In this document: positions 35,500 through 47,400 of the stretch, in pieces | Numbering within the stretch: position 1 is the first letter of the stretch | How the letters are laid out: each line of letters begins with the position of its first letter | NCBI RefSeq assembly: GCF_027595985.1 | Contig: NC_073306.1 | Coordinates: 83,067,599 to 83,131,598 of the forward strand | Length of the DNA: 64,000 nucleotides | Direction: 5' to 3' | Source: Sorex araneus | Taxonomy: Eukaryota; Chordata; Mammalia; Eulipotyphla; Soricidae | The notes under the pieces: generated by a model | Seen by the model: the letters and a program-made list of their open reading frames with translations, nothing else | What the model was told of the DNA's origin: nothing | The model's database searches: none | Program-made: the position numbers and the translations under genes

Positions 35500-37690
35500 C
35501 TCTGATTAAAGGGTCTATAACCAATCCTCTAAATAACACCCAAATATAGATAAAATCCCACCAAGGAGACAAATAAGAAACATAGAGGCAGAGACACTTA
35601 ACAATGGGAAGTGTGCCAAACCATCAGGAAGCTATAACAATTCTGTATATTAACCTCAGAACATAATTTTAAAAATAGAAAATAAAAAATAACAGAAACA
35701 GAATAGAGAGATTCATGCTTTTCAGTCAGAAGTTAGCATAATTCTCTTGGGAACTGATAAAATCATGGAAAATTAATGGCAACATGCCAACAAAAAATAT
35801 TTATAAACATTTTTAATGTCAACTATAATAACATCAAAACTTTTTCAGCCTTAAAAACAAGCCTAACAAAAGGAATGATTTATACAAAGAAAATTACAAA
35901 AAAATTATTGTGAAAAATTCAAGAAAGGGAGTAAATGGGGAAGAGTGTCCAGGCTTATGAGTTGGAAGAGTCAATCCACATTAAATTATATATATATATA
36001 TTAATTTACATATTCAATGTAATTCTTATTATTAAAATTCAGGAAAGTTCTCTTTTTTAGAAGATGGAAACAGGAATTGATAATTTGATATTTAGACAAA
36101 TAGAGAAATACAAAGAGCTAAAAATAACCAAAACAATTTTGAGAAAGAGTTTCAGAGTCTGGGCCAGTCAACCCCGACAAACTGGAGAATGATCCCCCAA
36201 GCCACTGGACTTACTCCTTATGGGAGAGGGAGTGGGAGAGGGAGAAGCCTCTGGCCAGCCCCTCTGCGCACCGTTGACACCGCACCGCTACCACCGAGAA
36301 AGAACCACACAGAGGGGGGAAAGCTGGAAGTCAAGCAGCTCCCATTTTATTAGCTCCCACACAGGATATTTATACACAATTTCAGGGTGGCTTAGATATT
36401 TGTGAACACCTGGTTATCATACTCATTACGTACACTTTGCTGGGCCCTTTACAGATGTTAGCTAATGATTTATGTTTTCCGATTCTCAAGGCCGGGTATG
36501 TTGGCTTAGACAAGTGGTGACTTTCAGGTTTCATCCCATTATCTCCTCAACCAGAGAGCCTTTCTGGGTAGAGTGCTGGCACAGGGCCTTAGGCCCCTGT
36601 GAATAGAGCCTGCTCCTGCTTCTAAGGGCAGGGGATTTGGCCAGGGTCTCAGGCCAGCTGCTGAGACCCCAACTGAAGAGCAACAACTTTATATGATTCA
36701 AGCAATAAGATTGCTATAGTTATTATAAAGTAACAAAAATTAAGGCTATCTGATATCAATATAAGGAAAAAATAGCCTATTGGAACAAAAATGGGTACCT
36801 AGAGGCAGGCCGATATGACTTTCTGTTTCATGACAAACATGAATTGCAATGAATGGTGGAAAGAATTTACAATAAATTTTACGACTAAGAAAAATAGTCA
36901 TTACACACTCCATACATTCAAAAGTGTGTATAAACAGTAAGTATAAACACTTACAAGCAAAAATCCATTTCATAATGACATTTTTATATAAAGTCAAGTT
37001 AAATTAAGTTCCAAGTAAGATATAGGATGATCATAATCTTGAAATGAACAATATTTCTATGAAGAGATGTAAAAAATTTGCAATAATAAAGAAAGTTTTA
37101 TAACTAGAATTTCATCAAAGTTAGAATAGTTGTTAATCAAAAGACCCTTGAAGAATGAAATGGAAGCCACAGATTAGAGCAATTTTCTTCCACAGAAGGG
37201 TTTATATCTGGAGCATAAAAGAACCACAGAAACAGACTGAAAATCAATACAAAAATGGTAAAAAGAGTTGAACAGACAGTTCACATAAATTAACAATTAA
37301 ATTATGAAAAAATGCACAACTGCATAATTCACAAAAATGAAAATGAAAATTTTATTTTGACATAGTTGCAGCAAGAGGACTGAAATTGAAAATACCATAA
37401 TGTCAGCATCAGCGAAGATTAGAGCAATGAGAATTCTCACACTCTAGTTAGCTGTGTATGAATTAGCACAACCACTTTGAAAAATAATTTAAGTGCTTTC
37501 TAATCTGAGTGAGTATAAGCAAATCTTATGAGCCAGGAATTCTGCTTTCAGGAATATACCTAATATAACTGCATGACAGGTATATTAAAAAATATATCCC
37601 AGAATTTTTGCAGCAGCACTATTTGTACTTGCTTTCAAAGAATGTAAAGACTCTTAGTTCCTTTGGAAACCTCCTATTGGACTTACACAG
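35500..37690 (+). mobile_element. Decayed L1 region interrupted by an LTR
   Basis: Weak L1 ORF2 similarity before the LTR (ATATTTAGACAAATAGAG, AAAATAACCAAAACAATTTT) and after it (AGTTAGAATAGTTG, CAGGAATTCTGCTTTCAGG, GAATTTTTGCAGCAGCACTA). Frames are gone. Limits are approximate. Confidence 0.4.
36140..36682 (-). mobile_element. Solo LTR, ERV2/ERVK-like, antisense
   Basis: About 543 bp from TG (36140) to CA (36682). Read on the - strand it has a TATA box (GTATAAATATCC), a poly(A) signal (GCTAATAAAATGGG), GTGTGGTTCTTTCTCGGTGG and TCCAGTTTGTCGGGG near its end, in the usual U3-R-U5 order. Flanks ACAATTT and ACAACTT may be a target duplication. No internal retroviral sequence lies beside it, so it is solo. 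Confidence 0.75.
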
Positions 37691-37859
37691 ATTGATCTCT
37701 ATTTGCCTTTATTTAATTTAATTTTATTTTAGCAGAGTGGGTTGGAGCCATAACCTGGTGTTGTTAGGTATCATTATAAGCTCTGTGCTCAGTCATCCAC
37801 TGCAAAGCCCTATGGGGTGCCTCCTGCAATGCAGAGTCTTCATCCCTTTGAGCTATTAC

Positions 37860-38015
37860 TGAAAGAGCCCCCAATGCGGCATCGTTGGGAAGGCCGAGTA
37901 GAGAGAGAGGCTTCTAAAATCTCAGGGATAGGACGAATGGAGAGGTTGCTGAGACCGCTCGAGAAATTCGACGATCAATGGGAGGAGGAGGATGATGATG
38001 GTGACAAATGATGGT
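37860..38015 (+). mobile_element. SINE-like element with RTE-like tail and another head
   Basis: GAGGCTTCTAAAATCTCAGG is followed by GACGAATGGAGAGGTTGCTG, CCGCTCGAGAAATTCGACG, ATCAATGGGA and a short (GAT)n end. The last part aligns with the RTE/type 2 tail. The upstream part is not the tRNA head of the other SINEs. It lies about 370 bp upstream of the FCRL5 start codon. Confidence 0.55.
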
Positions 38016-38380
38016 GCAATAAACATTCTTTCAGAACAATCTTCCTCTGCTTTTCTTCAGGTGATTTTGCAACAGTAGAAACTACATGAAGTATTCCTTT
38101 TTAAAACCTCTGCCACTTATTTTCTCACTTTTGTTTTAGTGTTGGAAACTTTGACTAATAGTTAAAGATAGGTTTTCCCACTTCCCCTTTTTTAAAATTC
38201 ATTAATGGATTCTGCTTTTAGAAAAAATCATTTCTCAGCTGTGCTCCTCCGAACTGGTATAACAGTAGCTATTGTATTGTAACAGTAGCTGAACTGGTGT
38301 AACAGTAGCTATTAAATCCAATCCCGTTACTCCTGAGAAAAACTTTCTTTTGATCTCAGCCCTGGATAGATCAAATCTTC

Positions 38381-38411
38381 ATGTGGCTGTGGATGTCTCT
38401 GCTGATCCTGG
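38381..38411 (+). CDS. FCRL5: FCRL5 exon 1: signal peptide start
   Basis: ATG to phase 1, 31 nt: [10 protein letters not shown] plus one base, then GTGAGT. Length and phase equal those of human FCRL5 exon 1, as I recall it (MLLWVILLVL). The hydrophobic run is the signal peptide core. Confidence 0.75.
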
Positions 38412-41400
38412 GTGAGTAGAATGGCCCAACAGGGCCTGCGTGGGATGGGACAGTCTTTCTTTACTTTGCTCCTAATATTTTACTGGGACTGAACCCTCTT
38501 GTTCAGGTTTCCTGATGGCTGGAAAATTAACTCTATTCACTATACGGCTCAGGAGTTTCTGAGGAATGATCAGAACTAGATTAAACCTTCAACCTCACAA
38601 AGAAGGAACATTACAGTGACCACAAAAGTTAAGGGTTTATTAATTTTTATAACAAATACCAAGAAAAACTATTCATGTATATAAGTTAATAGTTTTTATC
38701 ACTTATAATTAAATATACATATATATTGTCTTATACAAAGACTCTATTTTTCTCTATACAAAGGATATAGATTTGCTTCTCCTATAAGGCCAGGTTTTTC
38801 TCCTGTTATGGAAGCATAGGTTCTAACATGAAATATGTCTCCTTCCTTTGCACATAAATACAAATCATAGCCATCAGTAGCAGGTAAAGAAAACACACAG
38901 AGAGAAAGATAGGACATGGAGGTGAGGCAGGAGGCACAGTAGGTAAGACAAGGGAAAAACCTTAGAAACATGACATTTTCTCTTCCATATCAGGTTTATT
39001 GATGTATAATTGGCAAATATAAAAATCCATCCGTCATACTTCACAAGGTTTTAAGGTTCACAGGATAATGTTTTGATATAGAAACACTATTTGGAGATAG
39101 CATAGAGAATAACTAGAGAATTCTAAGTCACCACAATAAAGCAAATATCACTATAACTTTAATCACCAAAATGTTTTGAGTTTCCATGTATACATAAAAA
39201 CTGTCTATACCAAATTTCTCTATAAATGTGTAATAAAACCTGGTGGTTAGGAAAATTGGTGATAGTGGTGGTGGGAAGCTGCAATGGTGGTGGGATTGGT
39301 GTTAGAATATTGAATTAATAAACCATCATGAATAACTTTATAAAGATAAACATTTTTAAAATAAAATTTAAAAAATAAGACAAAAATAAATATGCAATAA
39401 CGTTATGTCTAAAAAACATTGTATAGGTCTTAATTTAAAATACTTACTGCTGAAAGAATGACAAGTCATAATCTCTCTGCTGAAAAATGGCTTTGCCTTG
39501 ATGTTGATAGTTGTTAACTGTCTGAGATGGTGGTTGTTGAGAGGTGGGCACCTAGACAATTTCTTAAGAGACAACAATAGTAAATTTGTTGTAGCAACTA
39601 GCTCTTTTTCTCTGACAGATTTTCTGTAGCAAGTGATGGTATTTGATGGCATTTTATACAAAGTAAAATTTCTTTCACAAGTAGCCAATTCTCTCAAACC
39701 CTGCCCATGCCTGATCCACTACTTTTATGTAGTATTTTAAATCTTTTGTTATTGCTTCAACAATATTTGCAGCATGCTCACAGGCAGTATATTTCATCTC
39801 AAGAAACCACTTTCTTTGCTCAATACTAGAAAGAGAATCTCATCTGTTCAAGCTTTATCATGCAATTGTGGAAATTCAGTCACATTTCAGACCCAAGTTC
39901 TAAATTTAGTTCTTTATCATTTTCACCATATCTATGAATTTGCTTCTTCTCCTAAAGTTTGAATACTTTAAAGTCATCCATGAAGGCTGGAGTCAACTTC
40001 TTTCAAACTCTAATGTTGTTATAATTTTGGTTTGTTTTTGAACCACATGGGTTGCTTCTGACTCTTGCACTCAGAAATTATTCCTGGTGTTGCTCAGGGA
40101 ACCACATGAAATGCCAAGGATTGAACCCAGGTCAACCACAGGCAAGACAAACATCCTACCCACTGTACTATCGCTCTGGCCCCAAATGTTGCTATTTTTA
40201 CCTCATCTTCTGAATAACTAACTTATTTTTAAACACCCTGAGAGTACTCAGGGATTATTCCTGACTCTGTGCTCAGGGTCATTCCTGGTAGTGCTTGGGG
40301 TATGTATGGCGTACTAGGAATATTCCCTGGACAGCCATGTGCAAGTCAAGCACCTCTGGCTCCTTGTGTTCTTCATGGCATCTAGGATGGTGGCTGTTGT
40401 TTTCACTTAAATATGTAGAAACCATTGTAAGATTATAAATTGACCTGATCTTAATACTATTGTGTGTATAATACAAAGGAAACGTACTCCACAAATAGGG
40501 AGTAAGGTGGGAATGGCCCATCAGTGGAGCAACAAGAACATATACAATATTTATCAATAAATATTGTGATTCATGTTGTCCCAAAATAATTGTACTAGTA
40601 ACATAAAAATTATTGATCAGATATCATGAGTACAGATAAGGTAATTAACCTTTTTATCTCTTCACATAATTCCCATACATGCACACACATGTATACTGCA
40701 AGCACACTTATGACCTATCCTTTTAGGAGAAAGAGAACAAAAGGGAATGCCTAGCCACAAAGGCAGGGTGGAGTGGGGGGATCGGGTAGGGGGTTGGAGA
40801 GTTACTGGGATCATTGGTGGTGGAGAATGGGCACTGGTGGAGGGATGGGTACTCGATCATTGTATGACTATGACTGAAACGCAAGCATGAAATTTTGTAA
40901 GTCTGTAACTGTACTTCACGGTGATTCACTAATAAAAAATAATTAAAAAAATAAAATAAAATAAGACCTATCCTCTTTTTTTTTTGCAAATCACATAGTG
41001 AGATTTATTGCTTCCAGCTAGCTGGGGTCCAAGTGTCCGCCTGATGCAGCAGGCTTCATGAAGGACCCCGAGCCCTAGGTTCAGCAAGTTCTTATATTTT
41101 TATTTTGGCAAGTAGCATTACCCAGCAATCTCTTTTACCTACAGAGTACACATCTATTTTGTTGTTGTTTTTTTGGCCTGCAACATCCAGCCCACCTCCC
41201 TGACAGTCATATTCCGGAGATCTAATCTTATTCCGGGGATGTAATCTTTGACAAAAGCATCTGTTTTTTTCTGCTTTTCTTGTTTCTGGAAGAGGCCTAG
41301 GTCACTCAGAAGGCCACAAAGCCTGTCATGGTGGTTCTCCGACTAAGTGGGTCCTAATACTGAGAATAATTTCTCAAATCACTGGGATTCTGGATTTCAG

Positions 41401-44400
41401 GCAGTAGGAAACGTAAGCCTTCTATTGGATTTGTAGCAGAGGGCCTCAGGTGGTATAAGATCTCCAGCAGTGCTGAAGAGCCTTGCCTGGCATCTTTCTG
41501 GAATGGCTGTGACAATTACAATCAACTCCATTCACTCCCAGTCAGGTCAGCTGAGTGGAGTTAAGGGTTCCAGAAGGGGCTTCAGTGGTAGGGCACATGC
41601 TGTGCATGTGGTAGGCTCTAGATTTCAGTTCCTGTCACCACATATCTCCCCCCCCACACACACACACCCCTGTGTGTAAGACTCTGGTGGCCCCCAAGAG
41701 GACCTGCCCAAGCACTGCTAACACAAGCACAAGAAGGGCCCCTAAACATAGGTAAGAGATTAAAAGTGTTTTGGTTTTTTGTTTGTTTGTTTGTTTGTCT
41801 TTGTCTTTTTAAAAAAAATTTTATTAGTGAATCACCGTGAGATAAAGTTACAGACTTACAAACTTTCATACTTGTGTCTCAGTCATACAATGATTGAGTA
41901 CCCATTCCTCCACCAGTGCCCATTTCCCACCACCAATGGTCCCAGCATCCCTCCCACCACCCCCACCCAGTAGCCTCCACCTCACCCCACCTCTGTGGCA
42001 GGGCATTCCCTTTTGCTCTCTCTCTCCTTTTGGATGTTGTGGTTTGCTATAGAGGTATTAAGTAGGCATCATGTTCTGTCTATAGTCTATTTTCAGCCAG
42101 TATCTCCCATCCCTAGGGGCCCACTAGCACCCTTTGCTTGGTGGTCCCTTCTCTATCTGAGCTGCTTTTTCCCCCAGAATGTGAGGCCAGCTTCCAAGAT
42201 GTGGATTAATCCTCCTAAGACCTATCCTTTTAGCAACCTTCAAGTAAACATTATTATTTAGTTAAAAGTTATTATTTTACAGAGTTATTATAGTAACTAT
42301 ACTTACATTCACTTGAATCACTTGTCCTCCCATTGATCTTAGATTTGCTCAAGCAGGTGCCATCTTTCTGGAATGGCTGTGTCCATTTGTCCCTGTCTGG
42401 TGCTAGTGTAGCCCAATGATATCTGCTTGCTCCAGGAACAGGAAGAGCCTCAAACCGTTCATTCAGGGTTTTGACGAAAAACTCTGACCATCTCGTTGGT
42501 GGGCAGCCATGCAGTCTTTTGGCATCCCGTGGAATCCAGTTGGTAACAGCTTTAGTTCAGCGATCATCTCTGAATCGCATTACATGTCTGGCCCATCTGA
42601 TTTTTGATGCCTTGGCAAATGAGACAGCGTCCCTGATTCTTGACCATCGATGGAGGTTGGAACTCCAGATTCCTTCTCTCACTTGAGTGAGACATGATAC
42701 TCCTAACATAGCTCTTTCGATTCCTCTTTGGGATACCCAAATAGTGTTCTCATCCTGTTCGCGAAGGGCCCAGGTCTCTGAGGCGTATGTTAATACAGGA
42801 AGAACTGTGCAATTGAAACAATGTGCCCAGAGTCAGAGGTTCTTCATTCTCTTAACCACTTCTTCGATGCTCTTGAAGGCGTTCCACGCTGTTCTCTTCC
42901 TCCTGCGCAGTTCTGGCGCCAAGTCGTTCCTCATGTTGATTTCTCGACCCAGGTACACATAGCTGCTGCATTTGGCGATGTTTGTTCCATGAGAGCAAAT
43001 AGAGCGTCAGGGACTAGTTCATTTTTCATGAGTATCGTCTTGTTGAGATTCAGCTACAGTCTGACCTTTCCACACTCGTGGTCGAAGTCGGCCGCCATTT
43101 GTGCTGCTTGGCTAATGTTTGGCGTTATGAGAATAATGTCATCAGTGAAGCAGAGGTGGTGTAGTTGCCGACTGTCTATCTTCACTCCCATTCCTTCCCA
43201 TTCCAGTCGTCGGATGATGTTCTCAAGGGTGGCACTGAAGAGTTTCGGTGAAATGATATCGCCCTGCCGAACCTCTCTCTTTACGTCAACAATCACTTCC
43301 TTCTAGAATGGTGAGATCCTGCTGATGAATTCATAATGCAGCTCGAAGAGGATCTTGATGTACTGAGTTTGAATGCCCTGTTTGGCTAGGGCTTCAATGA
43401 CCACTCAGTCTCAACAGAATCGAAGGCCTTCTTTAAGTCGATGAATGTTAGACAGAGCAGCATCTTGAACTCTCGCGGAACTTCGATGAGTTTGGTCACT
43501 GTGTGGATATGGTCAATTGTGCTGAATCCTTTTCAGAACCCAGCTTGCTTGCATGGTTGTCCTTCATCTAATGTTCTTCCTAGTCTATTCATGATGACAC
43601 CAGTGAGCAACTTGTAGATGACAGACAGCTGGCAGATTGGGCGATAGTTGCCGATGTCGTGGATGTCTCCCTTCTTGTACAACAGAATGGTCCTGCTGGT
43701 TTTCCACTGGGACGGAACCTTGCATTCAGACAGGTAGCTTGTGAAGAGCTGAGCCAGTGTGTTGATGAGTACTGGTGGCAGATTCTTCAGGTCTCACCTT
43801 GTCTGGACCAGGTGCTATACGCATCTTTACCAACGAAATGGCATGTCGGATTTTGGAAGGGAGGACATCGGGAACAACATATCCATCCTAGGGAATTTGA
43901 TATGTGGGCAGGTGGACATGGCTGTCAAAGAGATCCAAGTAGAAGTCGTGTATAATCCTCTTCACTGCCTTTACGGAAGATGTGATTTATCCATCAGGAT
44001 GTCGGAGGGCAGTCATCTTGGTCTTGCAGTTGGTGAAGGACAGGCGAGCATTGCGAATACTTTTCCCGGCTTCTCCCGCATCGGCCAACACTACTGCTCT
44101 TCTCTCTTTGAGGTCTTCTTTTACTGCTTACATTATGCTTTATGCTTACATTAGATATACAGAATTTTTACCTTTTTTAAAAAATTTTTATTAGAGAATC
44201 ACTGTGATGTACAGTTACAAACTTTGAGCTTTTGTGTTTGCATTTCAGTCATACAGTGATCGTTTACCCACCCCTTCACCAGTGCCCATTCTCCTCCACC
44301 AATGATCCCAGTATCCCTCTCACCATCCCCACACCATCCCCCACCACCCCACCCTGCCTCTGCGGCAGGGCATTCCCTTTTGTTCTCTCTCCTTTTGGGT

Positions 44401-47400
44401 GTTATAGCCTGCAATAGAGGTACTGAGTGGCCTTCATGTTCAGTCTATAGTCTAGTTTCAGAATTTTTTTTATCTTTTAACTAGGGTTTGTTTCCTCTGA
44501 CATCTTCCCAGTTCCCTGCTACCGCCACCCAACAAACAACATTTTATACTCTGCTTCTGTGTGTCTAGCTTTGCTTCAATTCTACATGAAAGTGAAACCA
44601 TGCATTTTCCATCTTTCTCTCTAGTTTATTTTAGTCTGCATAAGAGCCTCCAGATTCATCAAAATAATCACAATAGCATTGGTTTTGAATTGTTTAAAAG
44701 CTGAATAAATATATGACATTTTCTTTTTTCATTATTTGTATTGTTTGCCTTGATTCCATATATTGGATACCATGAACAGCTCTACCAGGGACTCAGGGGT
44801 ACATGTTTCTCTGTGAGATACTGATTCATTTCCTTTGAATAGATACCCTCAGGTGGGATTGGTAGATACCTTCTTATCCTACATGTTATCTAATGTTTAA
44901 TATGAGAATTGTTTTCAACATTTTTAGAAATCCATGTACTATTTTACAAACTCACCTCACAAATTTTATTCGTACTAACAGTGTTAAGGGTTACCATTTT
45001 ATGTACATTTGAATCAACTGTTATTGTCTTTTGATTATACTTATTCTAAGTTATGTAAACTGTTCCCTTGGTGTGATTTTACTATGCTCTTCCCTGATCA
45101 TTAGTGATGCTGTGCATCTTTTCATATATTCTTTAATCATTTGTACATTTTTTTGTTTAGAATATCTATCTTGATTTTTCATTAGATTGTTTTCTTGCTG
45201 CTGATTGTAATATTGTCAAATTTCCTTTACCATTTCAGATGTTGACCCTTTATTATATATATAGGGCTTGTGGATATTTTTCCTTCTTTATATAGTGCCC
45301 CTTTGTATTGATTGTTTTCTTTCCTTTGCAGAAACCTTTTATTTTCATGTAATTCTATTAGTCTATTTTGCTTTTGTTGTTTGTGTTATTGATGTTATAG
45401 CCAAAAGTCCCTGCTAAATGACAAGTTTCCTCCTGTGTATTCCTCTAGCAACATTTTAACTTTTTTGTTTGTTTGCTTTGCAATTTTTTTTACTTTTAAA
45501 ACGTAAAGTCATAGATTTATTTTGAGTCTTTTTTAAATATAGGATTCAATGTGAATTCAATTAATCAAATTTAATTTTCCTCATCACTGTATCACTGTCA
45601 TCCCATTGCTCATCGACTTGTTCGAGTGGGCACCAGTAATATCTCCATTGTGAAACTTATTGTTACTTGTTACTGTTTTTGGCATATCGAATATGCCAAT
45701 GGTAGCTTGCTGGGCTATCTGAGAGAGACGGAGGAATCGAACCCAGGTCGGCCAATTGCATGGCAAACACCCTACCTGCTGTGCTATCACTCCAGCTCTC
45801 ATATAAATATTAAGTAAAAGCTTCATTTATAAAAGACAACATTTTATTCATTGTGCTACTGTGTGTTCTTATATGCTATTCCCCTGTTGAATAGCAGTCA
45901 ACTTTAAATATGGGAATATACTTCTGGTGTCATAAGAATGTGTCCTCGTGAGTTTTTATACCTGTGATACCAGTCTGTAGGTTTGAGGTATATTCTTAAG
46001 TTTCAAACTTATGAAACTTAATATGTTTCTTTATGCATTTCAAGTATAAAAGTTTTTTCTCACACTTTTAATTATTGGGGGGGAGGGCGCATACTTAGCA
46101 GTGCAAAGCACTACATTCTGGCCTGTGTTTGTGTCACTCCTGGAGATGCTGGAGTAAAACTCAGGCTTCTTGCACAAAGCTTACACTACCGTTCTTTCAA
46201 CTATATCCCTGTCCACAAGTGTGACAGCACTTTAAACATTTCTCTGGTTGTAGAAGTTTAAGTCTACTAATGATTCTATTTTATGTCTTTCCTCATTTTG
46301 TTTTCTCTTAGCCTTTTGTTGTTGTTATTTGATTTTGGAGCCACACTCAGTTGTGCTCAGGGCTTATTCCAGATGTGCTCAGGAATCATCACTCTTGGCA
46401 GCTTGAGGGCCATAGACAGGCATGCTGGGAATGCATTACCTGCTGCACTATCTCTCCAGACCCTCTCTCTCTCTTAGTCTTTTCTAAATAGTGTTTTTAT
46501 TATTGTAAATCATGGCTTAGTGGAAAGCTTACTGCACATTCACCACCACAAAATGCCAAACTCCTCCAGCACTGCCTTTTTGTCACTTCTAATCAGCCAT
46601 ACCCCTTTCTTTCCTTTTTTTAAAAAAAATTAAATTTTTAAAATTTATTTTTTTTATTGAATCATGGTGATCTATAATTACAAAGCTTTCATGTTTGAGT
46701 TTCAGTCATACAATGATTGAACATCCATCCCTCCACCAGTGCACATTTTCCACCACCAATGTCCCCAGTATCCCCCACCCCACCCTCCATCCTCTAAGAG
46801 AGACAATTTCCCTCTTACTCCTTCTCTCTACTTATGGGCATTATGGTTTGCGATACAGATAATGAGAGGCCATTATGTTTGGTCCTTTATCTACTTTCAA
46901 CACACATCTCCCATCTCGAGCAATCTCTCCAACCATCATTGACTTAATGATCCTTTCTCTATCCCAGCTGCCTTCTCCCCCAGTTCGTAAGGCAAGATTC
47001 CAACCATGGAGCAATCTTCCTGGCTGTATCTCTACTGTCCTTGGGTGTTAGTCTCATATTATGATATTTTATATTCCGCAAATGAATGCAGTCATTCTTT
47101 ATCTGTCTCTTTCTGACTCATTTCACTTAACATGATACTCTCCATGACCATCCACTTATAACCAAATTTCACAACTTCATCTTTTCTAACAGCTGCATAA
47201 TATTCCATTGTGCAGATGTACCAAAGTTTCTTTAACAAGTCATCTTTTCTTGGGCACTCGGTTGTTTCCAGATTCTGGCTATTGTGAACAGTGTTGCAAT
47301 GAACATACAGGTGTAGATGTCATGCTACTGTGCCCTTTTGCACCCTCAGGATATGTTTCCAAAAGCAGTATTGCTGGGTCATATGGAAGCTCAATTTCTA

